Assembly (NCBI GenBank): GCA_029932445.1
Contig: JAOZQB010000106.1
Span: 1-10,007 of the forward strand
DNA: 10,007 nucleotides
Direction: 5' to 3'
Origin: Bacteroidales bacterium
Lineage (GTDB): Bacteria; Bacteroidota; Bacteroidia; Bacteroidales; JAADGE01
Below the pieces are notes generated by a model. The model had not been told where the DNA came from and did no database searches. It saw only the letters and a program-made list of their open reading frames with translations. Of this stretch, positions 5,547-10,007 are shown one piece after another; the stretch's first letter is position 1, and each line of letters opens with the position of its first letter. Both the position numbers and the translations under genes were made by a program.

Positions 5547-7337
5547 TTATTTTATTAACATTTTTTCAATTGCTTTTACGGCTCTGAAACCGTCGGCAAT
5601 AGCACTGATTGCATCTGCTGTTCGATTGGCGGAATCACCGCCGGCAAATAATCTCGGAAGTGTCGTTTGTTTATCTTCATTAACAACAAAACGTCCGCGT
5701 TCAATTTTAATTTGATCTTTCATATCATCAGGAATGAACGAATAATCACCTTCTTGACCGATGGCTCCGATTACGGAAGTGACTTCCATAATATCTTCGC
5801 TGCCTTCAATTTGTTTCGGTCGGGGTCGTCCTCCGTCAGGATCAGGAATCATTTCTGAACGAGCAAATTTTAATTTTATAACTTTTCCGTTTTTATCGCC
5901 TATAATTTCCAAAGGAATACCTTGAGGCATAATATGAACACCTTCATCTTCTGCACCTTCAATTTCTTCCCAGTCAGCCGGCATATCTTCAACACGTCGT
6001 CTGTAAACAATGGTTACGTCAGCACCTTTTCTTCTTGCAACACGAGCTGCATCAATAGCTACATTCCCGCCGCCGATTACGACCACTTTATTTCCTATTT
6101 CCATTTCTCCGCCGCCGTTTATAACATCAAGATATGTAACCGCTTGAAGCGATCCTTCTAAATCTTCTCCGGTAATACCGAGTGTCCATGGTTTTTCAAA
6201 ACCGACACCCATAAATACGGCATCTGAATTATTATATAACTCTTTAAAATCAATATCTTTTCCTACACGTGTGTTAAAATTAATTTTGACACCGATACTT
6301 TGCATGTAAGATACTTGTTTTTCCAGACTTTCAGCCGGCAAACGATATTTCGGAATTCCGTAGAATGTCATACCGCCGGCATTTGCTTTGGCTTCATAAA
6401 TAGTTACATCAAATCCGCGAAGTGCAAGATAGTATCCGGCAGTAAGCCCTGAAGGACCGGCACCGATAATACTGATTTTCTTACCGTTGGCTTCTTTAAT
6501 TTCGGGATTTACAATTTGTCGTGTAATTTCAGCATTTTCGGCCGTTTCAGTTGCATAACGTTTCAACCAGCGAATGGCAATTGCATCACCTCTGTGGGTC
6601 ATGGCACAAACATCTTCACATCGACGTGTACAAACTTTACCGCACATTTCGGGTAAAGGATTATTGTCATAAATAATACGAAGTGCATCTTCATCATTTC
6701 CTCTTGCAATTGCATTAATATATTCAGGAATGTGCATGTGATCAGGACAAGACTCGGTGCACAATCCGCAACTTATACAACGTGCGGCTTCTTTTCGAGC
6801 TTCTTCTTCATTATATCCGAGAACTGCTTCTGCAAACGATTTAATTCTTTCACTTCCGTCAAGTTCACGCATCGGAATACGATTGTAATCAGAAAGTGAA
6901 GTTTCTTTGTCACTGTGAAATGAAATAATTTGTTCTCCGTTTTCTTTGTTGTCAACACCCGGGGTCCATAAAAAATCATCTGCATCAGGCGTTACAAAAA
7001 TATAATCCTTAGTCAAACTTAAAGAACCTGTCGGACATACTTCCACACAAAGTGCACACCAACAACAACGTCCGTTATCAACACGAGGGCGTAAACCGGA
7101 ATCTCCTTTTTTCCCTTCAACACCTTCTATTTCAATCATATCAATTGCCTCGTTCATACATATTGTAGAACAATTTCCGCAACCGATACAATCATCTAAT
7201 TTATTAAAATGCAATCCTCTGTATCTGTCGGAAGCGTGTTCCGCTACATCAGGAAACATTATCGTATGTGGTTTCTTACCGAATTGTTTTAATCCGGTAA
7301 TCGGGGATAATAAACCTTTTAAATCAAAAAATGCCAT
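5547..7337 (-). CDS. NuoI-type ferredoxin fused to a GltD/NfnB-type FAD-NAD(P)H oxidoreductase
   Basis: One continuous 596-residue frame joins two families. Residues about 15-115 are NuoI/MbhN-like: HASDRYRG, then two [4Fe-4S] motifs, Cys50-53-56-60 (CIGCGNCSTIC) and Cys91-94-97-101 (CCWCALCVEVCP). Residues about 170-596 are GltD/NfnB-like: an iron-sulfur domain with Cys187-190-193-197 and Cys232-236-240-244, an FAD GxGxxG at 292-297 (GAGPSG), an NAD(P) site at 422-427 (GGGNVA) followed by YRRR, which favours NADPH, and a final FAD contact region LFAGGDSAN (563-571). As the last gene after the NuoD-like one (46-base gap), the NuoI half should dock to the membrane complex and the flavin half should exchange hydride with NAD(P)H. 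It might instead be annotated as glutamate synthase small chain, but no large chain is near and the NuoI half argues against that. Confidence 0.88.
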   Translation of the reverse strand: MAFFDLKGLLSPITGLKQFGKKPHTIMFPDVAEHASDRYRGLHFNKLDDCIGCGNCSTICMNEAIDMIEIEGVEGKKGDSGLRPRVDNGRCCWCALCVEVCPTGSLSLTKDYIFVTPDADDFLWTPGVDNKENGEQIISFHSDKETSLSDYNRIPMRELDGSERIKSFAEAVLGYNEEEARKEAARCISCGLCTESCPDHMHIPEYINAIARGNDEDALRIIYDNNPLPEMCGKVCTRRCEDVCAMTHRGDAIAIRWLKRYATETAENAEITRQIVNPEIKEANGKKISIIGAGPSGLTAGYYLALRGFDVTIYEAKANAGGMTFYGIPKYRLPAESLEKQVSYMQSIGVKINFNTRVGKDIDFKELYNNSDAVFMGVGFEKPWTLGITGEDLEGSLQAVTYLDVINGGGEMEIGNKVVVIGGGNVAIDAARVARRKGADVTIVYRRRVEDMPADWEEIEGAEDEGVHIMPQGIPLEIIGDKNGKVIKLKFARSEMIPDPDGGRPRPKQIEGSEDIMEVTSVIGAIGQEGDYSFIPDDMKDQIKIERGRFVVNEDKQTTLPRLFAGGDSANRTADAISAIADGFRAVKAIEKMLIK

Positions 7338-7383
7338 ATTCTACAGCTTAAATGTTATTTATTCAATTAAGAATTTATTTTTA

Positions 7384-8487
7384 TTAACGTTCAATTTCAG
7401 GCGGACAAGTTCCGAGACTATTCATAATAAATGAGACATCGGCAACATTTTCTCCTACCAATAAATTTTCCAATAATGTAATTCCGTGAACATAAGCAGG
7501 ACCTTTTACATGAACACGACGCGGTTTGTTTCCGCCGTCACTGACCATATAATAACCGAATTCACCTCTGGCGGATTCTGTTTTAACAAAAGCATCTCCT
7601 GCAGGAATTGTCCATTTATGCGGATTCGGTATTTTATTGTAATATTCTCCTCCGGGCATTTTATCTAATACTTGTCTGACCAAATTAATTGATTGACGAA
7701 TTTCAAACCTCCTGACTAAAGCACGTGTCCAAACATCGCCGCCTTCCATAGCAGGAACTTCAAAATCCAATTTATCATACACTTCATAAGGATCATCTTT
7801 ACGGACATCACTTTGTATTCCGCAACCTCTTAACGGAGGACCTACAACGCCCCATTCAATCGCTTTATTTTTATCAATAATACCGACTCCTTTTGCTCTT
7901 TTTTGGAAAATTGAATTTTCAAACAACAACTTATCATAATCATCCAATCTTTTTTCCAGATAATCCATAGTACGTAATGCCTTCTCTTTAAAACCTTCAG
8001 GTAAATCACGTCTGACACCGCCGGGCCAAATATACATGTGATAAACACGACCGCCGGTTAAATCTTCAAATAAATCCAAAATATAATTTCGATCACCGAC
8101 ACTCCACTGTCCCATAGTTAACAGACCTGCAGAGCCCGATTGACCGCCGTACCAAAGAAGATAAGTTGCAATACGTGCCAGTTCCAAAGTCATGACACGA
8201 ATATATTTTGCTCTTTCGGGAACTTCTCTTCCTTCAATTTCTTCAACGGCACGTGAATAATTTTCTTCATTCGGATCGGGTTCCGGAACACAAATCCGGC
8301 AAACAATCGTAAAACTTTGCAACCAATTACGACGCTCCATCAATTTTTCAAAACCTCTGTGAAGGTATCCTACATGTGTTTCGGCTTTAACTATTGTATC
8401 ACCTTCCACTTGTAGCTTTACCATCATATTTCCGGTAATCCCCGGGTGCTGCGGTCCGATATATAAAGTTGTTGATTTTTCTCGCAT
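7384..8487 (-). CDS. NuoD-like / MBX-MBS large subunit with a degenerate [NiFe] site
   Basis: The 367-residue protein belongs to the 49-kDa/[NiFe] hydrogenase large-subunit superfamily: GPQHPG at 11-16, VGYLHRGFEKLMERRNWLQ at 39-57, EVPERAKYIRVM at 88-99. It is not fused to NuoC. At the N-terminal site it has Cys63-Arg-Ile-Cys66, where hydrogenases have CGIC and complex I has no such pair. The C-terminus reads SLGTCPPEIER: Cys361 aligns with the first Cys of the hydrogenase SLDPCxxCxxR/H motif, but the second is Glu364. Three of four nickel ligands are thus kept, so a normal [NiFe] centre is unlikely, and so is a quinone site of ordinary complex I type. This pattern, and the gene order NuoH-B-C-D-I, fit MbxL/MbsL-type subunits of sulfane reductase complexes, or Ehr relatives. 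Confidence 0.85.
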   Translation of the reverse strand: MREKSTTLYIGPQHPGITGNMMVKLQVEGDTIVKAETHVGYLHRGFEKLMERRNWLQSFTIVCRICVPEPDPNEENYSRAVEEIEGREVPERAKYIRVMTLELARIATYLLWYGGQSGSAGLLTMGQWSVGDRNYILDLFEDLTGGRVYHMYIWPGGVRRDLPEGFKEKALRTMDYLEKRLDDYDKLLFENSIFQKRAKGVGIIDKNKAIEWGVVGPPLRGCGIQSDVRKDDPYEVYDKLDFEVPAMEGGDVWTRALVRRFEIRQSINLVRQVLDKMPGGEYYNKIPNPHKWTIPAGDAFVKTESARGEFGYYMVSDGGNKPRRVHVKGPAYVHGITLLENLLVGENVADVSFIMNSLGTCPPEIER

Positions 8488-8535
8488 TATGATTATTTCT
8501 TTGTTATACTTAACTATATTTTATAATATCAAAAC

Positions 8536-9117
8536 TTAATCTCTTGAGTATTTTTTTGCAAAATCAGGTAATTCTTCATCCGTTCTTTCTTGAACGTATT
8601 CTCTGACATCTTTTGCATCTTCTCTGCCCGGTCTGTAAAAATATGTTTTCTCTACAAATTTCGCTGTATCAAAATCTCGTCTCATCGGAGGCATATGTTC
8701 CCAATCTTCAAGAATGAACTCTTCTCTGCCGACTAAACCTTCAAATTGAATTCCGAACATTTCTCGTATTTCTCTTTCGTAAGTATTTGCTTGTCGCCAA
8801 ATAAAATCAATATTCGGAAGTGTTCCGTTATCTCTGGAAACTCTTGTTTTTACAAAGAAATTTATCTTTTCTTCCGGATGCCATAAAATATAGACAACTT
8901 CAAATTCTCCGTCTTCTATCCAATCGACACAAGACATATGTGTAAATGCCGTATATCCGCTGTTTTCTTTTGCATAAAGCAAAACCGGAACTATTTCTTT
9001 CGGTTCAACTTTCACTTCTACTCTTCTTTCTCTGCGAACACTGCCTCCTTTAAGTATAAATTTCTTTTCTAAAAGATTAAGCAGTTTTTGTTCGTTATGT
9101 AAATTATTTTCAGACAT
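8536..9117 (-). CDS. NuoC-like (30-kDa) subunit of the membrane complex
   Basis: The 193-residue product shows the complex I 30-kDa pattern: SCVDWIEDGEFEVVYILW in the middle and ANTYEREIREMFGIQFEG, the family signature, after it, then EEFILEDWE and MRRDF. The frame is open to 9147, but that codon is TTG and overlaps the NuoB-like stop; the ATG at 9117 leaves a 23-base gap and starts MSENNLHNEQ, so I chose it. In complex I and related hydrogenases this subunit bridges the NuoB- and NuoD-type subunits in the peripheral arm and carries no cofactor. Separate NuoC and NuoD genes contrast with the fused NuoCD of many bacteria. The C-terminal 30 residues are charged (RTDEELPDFAKKYSRD). Confidence 0.88.
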   Translation of the reverse strand: MSENNLHNEQKLLNLLEKKFILKGGSVRRERRVEVKVEPKEIVPVLLYAKENSGYTAFTHMSCVDWIEDGEFEVVYILWHPEEKINFFVKTRVSRDNGTLPNIDFIWRQANTYEREIREMFGIQFEGLVGREEFILEDWEHMPPMRRDFDTAKFVEKTYFYRPGREDAKDVREYVQERTDEELPDFAKKYSRD

Positions 9118-9140
9118 AATATTTATATTATGATATATTT

Positions 9141-9686
9141 TTACCAATTAAAATCAGGCATTACCCAATTTGTAATTATTTTCTTTTGATTTTCTTTATA
9201 ATAATCAAGATTTTTTTTGTATTTATCCCATCCGTCAGCTTTACCCTCTTGAATTTGTTTTTGCAATTTTACAAATCCGGCAATTACAGCTTCGGGTCTG
9301 GGCATACAACCGTTTATATTCACATCTACGGGTATATATTTATCCAATACATTAATCGTATTATAACTGTCCCAATACATTCCTCCGTTTATAGTACACG
9401 AACCGAAACCGATAACATATTTAGGATCTTGCATTTGTTCGTACACTTTGATAACTCTTTTTAATGATTTAGTAGCTAAATAACCGGTAATAAGCAAAAC
9501 ATCAGCTTGTCTCGGAGTAGCTGCCCCCCTGATACCAAAACGTTCAGCATCGTAACGAGAAGTCATGGTAGGCGGAATTTCAATAGCTCCGCAACCGGTA
9601 CCGTATGCTAAGATAAACAAAGAATGTTTTCTTGCATAATTTTGAATGATATCAACTATTTTTTGTGATTCTTTATCGTTATACAT
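9141..9686 (-). CDS. NuoB-like / MbxJ-MbsJ small subunit with only three Cys
   Basis: The 181-residue cytoplasmic subunit matches the family that holds the last iron-sulfur cluster (N2 in complex I, proximal in hydrogenases): TGCGAIEI at 30-37, SRYDAERFGIRGAATPRQADVLLITG at 43-68, GFGSCTINGG at 93-102, GCMPRPE at 126-132. Complex I needs four Cys here, starting with a CC pair, and hydrogenases use CxxC. This protein has exactly three Cys in total: Cys32, Cys97 and Cys127; the second Cys of the CC pair is Gly33 (codon 9588-9590) and the middle motif has no extra Cys. The cluster would have one non-Cys or open iron site. The published MBS structure describes a site-differentiated cluster that reduces sulfane sulfur, which this would match. 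It lies 24 bases after the NuoH-like gene. Confidence 0.88.
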   Translation of the reverse strand: MYNDKESQKIVDIIQNYARKHSLFILAYGTGCGAIEIPPTMTSRYDAERFGIRGAATPRQADVLLITGYLATKSLKRVIKVYEQMQDPKYVIGFGSCTINGGMYWDSYNTINVLDKYIPVDVNINGCMPRPEAVIAGFVKLQKQIQEGKADGWDKYKKNLDYYKENQKKIITNWVMPDFNW

Positions 9687-9710
9687 TTTTATATAATTTC
9701 TTTTTATAAT

Positions 9711-10007
9711 TTAGAATGCGGCATAAAGTAATGCAATAAATCCGAAAAATGCAGGCCAGCCCCAAAAATAACGAACGGATTGCTCTGTTCTGAAACGCGC
9801 ACTGACAGCCCCCCACAGAACAGGATATAAATACAATGCAAAAGTTTTAAGAACCAAAACAATTAAATTAGAAGCTCCGCCCATAAATAAATCAACGTAT
9901 AAAGTTAATTTTACAAAAGCAAAAATAGAGCCGCTGGTCATCATTGTTGAAAGATATTTTCCGCCGAATTCCGAAACAGGACCTGATGCTAATTCTTGCG
10001 GTGCTCC
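9711..10007 (-). CDS. NuoH-like membrane subunit, partial (N-terminal part outside the window)
   Basis: The frame is open from the window edge through 98 residues to the stop at 9711. The Met near 9944 is internal, since the frame continues upstream of it. The visible part begins APQELASGPVSEFGGKYLS, which corresponds to the conserved cytoplasmic loop of NuoH/MbhM (PEAEQELVSGxxTEYSG), the loop that faces the NuoB- and NuoD-type subunits. Three hydrophobic segments follow (about residues 22-42, 44-66 and 78-98). The acidic pattern is altered: Pro-Gln where many homologues have Pro-Glu-Ala-Glu. It is the upstream neighbour of the NuoB-like gene, and NuoH before NuoB is the MBX/MBS order. Pump subunits (NuoL/M/N- or Mrp-like) are expected beyond 10007. 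Confidence 0.82.
   Translation of the reverse strand, partial: GAPQELASGPVSEFGGKYLSTMMTSGSIFAFVKLTLYVDLFMGGASNLIVLVLKTFALYLYPVLWGAVSARFRTEQSVRYFWGWPAFFGFIALLYAAF

Noticed and set aside
5547..7337. Glutamate synthase small chain (gltD) as sole annotation
   Set aside because: The N-terminal 115 residues are NuoI-like with two further cluster motifs, no large chain is nearby, and the gene closes a complex I-like operon.
7384..8487. Active group 4 [NiFe] hydrogenase large subunit
   Set aside because: The C-terminal motif has Glu364 in place of a required Cys, and the small subunit lacks the hydrogenase CxxC; three of four ligands are not enough to claim a nickel site.
8536..9147. Longer start for the NuoC-like gene at 9147
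   Set aside because: It is TTG inside the end of the NuoB-like gene; the ATG at 9117 fits better.
9186..9464. Plus-strand 92-residue frame opposite the NuoB-like gene
   Set aside because: It is antisense to a strongly conserved gene, and its Phe/Ile-rich product is what the complement of AT-rich coding sequence gives.
7384..10007. Ordinary respiratory complex I (NADH:quinone oxidoreductase)
   Set aside because: The NuoB-like subunit lacks the CC pair and has only three Cys, the NuoD-like subunit has CxxC where complex I has quinone-site residues, and the gene order has NuoH before NuoB.

Overview
The window looks like a chromosomal piece of an anaerobic or facultative member of the Bacteroidota. 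The evidence is AT-rich DNA, lipoproteins with Cys-Lys-Lys-Asp type starts, genes without Shine-Dalgarno sequences, a Bacteroidota-type -7 promoter element (TATCTTTG), and an outer-membrane porin. Coding is dense. All genes lie on the minus strand except one regulator. No tRNA, rRNA, CRISPR array or mobile element was seen, and no stretch over 300 bases lacks a gene.

Positions 1-4580 (minus strand) hold a sulfur-handling gene set. In transcription order: tusA-like sulfur carrier (4580-4350), YeeE/YedE (TsuA-type) thiosulfate or sulfur-compound permease (4346-3132), a one-domain rhodanese lipoprotein with Ser in place of the catalytic Cys (3112-2624), a two-domain rhodanese lipoprotein (2565-1597), an OprO/P-type porin (1575-487) and a hairpin terminator (481-451). 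Beyond it comes a further exported rhodanese, cut by the window start (422-1).

The intergenic region 4581-4762 holds a perfect FNR-type palindrome (TTGAT-N4-ATCAA). It lies upstream of a divergent plus-strand gene for a Cys-rich Crp/Fnr-family regulator (4763-5449), so the box could serve both directions.

Positions 5491-10007 (minus strand) hold the end of a complex I-related operon in the order NuoH, NuoB, NuoC, NuoD, NuoI, closed by a terminator at 5519-5491. It is not ordinary complex I. The NuoD-like subunit keeps an N-terminal CxxC and has CxxE at its C-terminus, where [NiFe] hydrogenases have CxxC. The NuoB-like subunit has exactly three Cys. The NuoI-like part is fused in one reading frame to a GltD/NfnB-type FAD and NAD(P)-binding module. 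Order and residues fit the MBX/MBS (membrane-bound sulfane reductase) branch, or a relative such as Ehr complexes, better than NADH dehydrogenase or hydrogenase.

Working model (inference): the porin and surface or periplasmic rhodaneses gather and process sulfane sulfur, the YeeE permease and TusA bring it into the cytoplasm, and the membrane complex couples NAD(P)H or ferredoxin oxidation to reduction of sulfane sulfur (or the reverse) with ion pumping. The FNR-like protein could set expression by oxygen or redox state.
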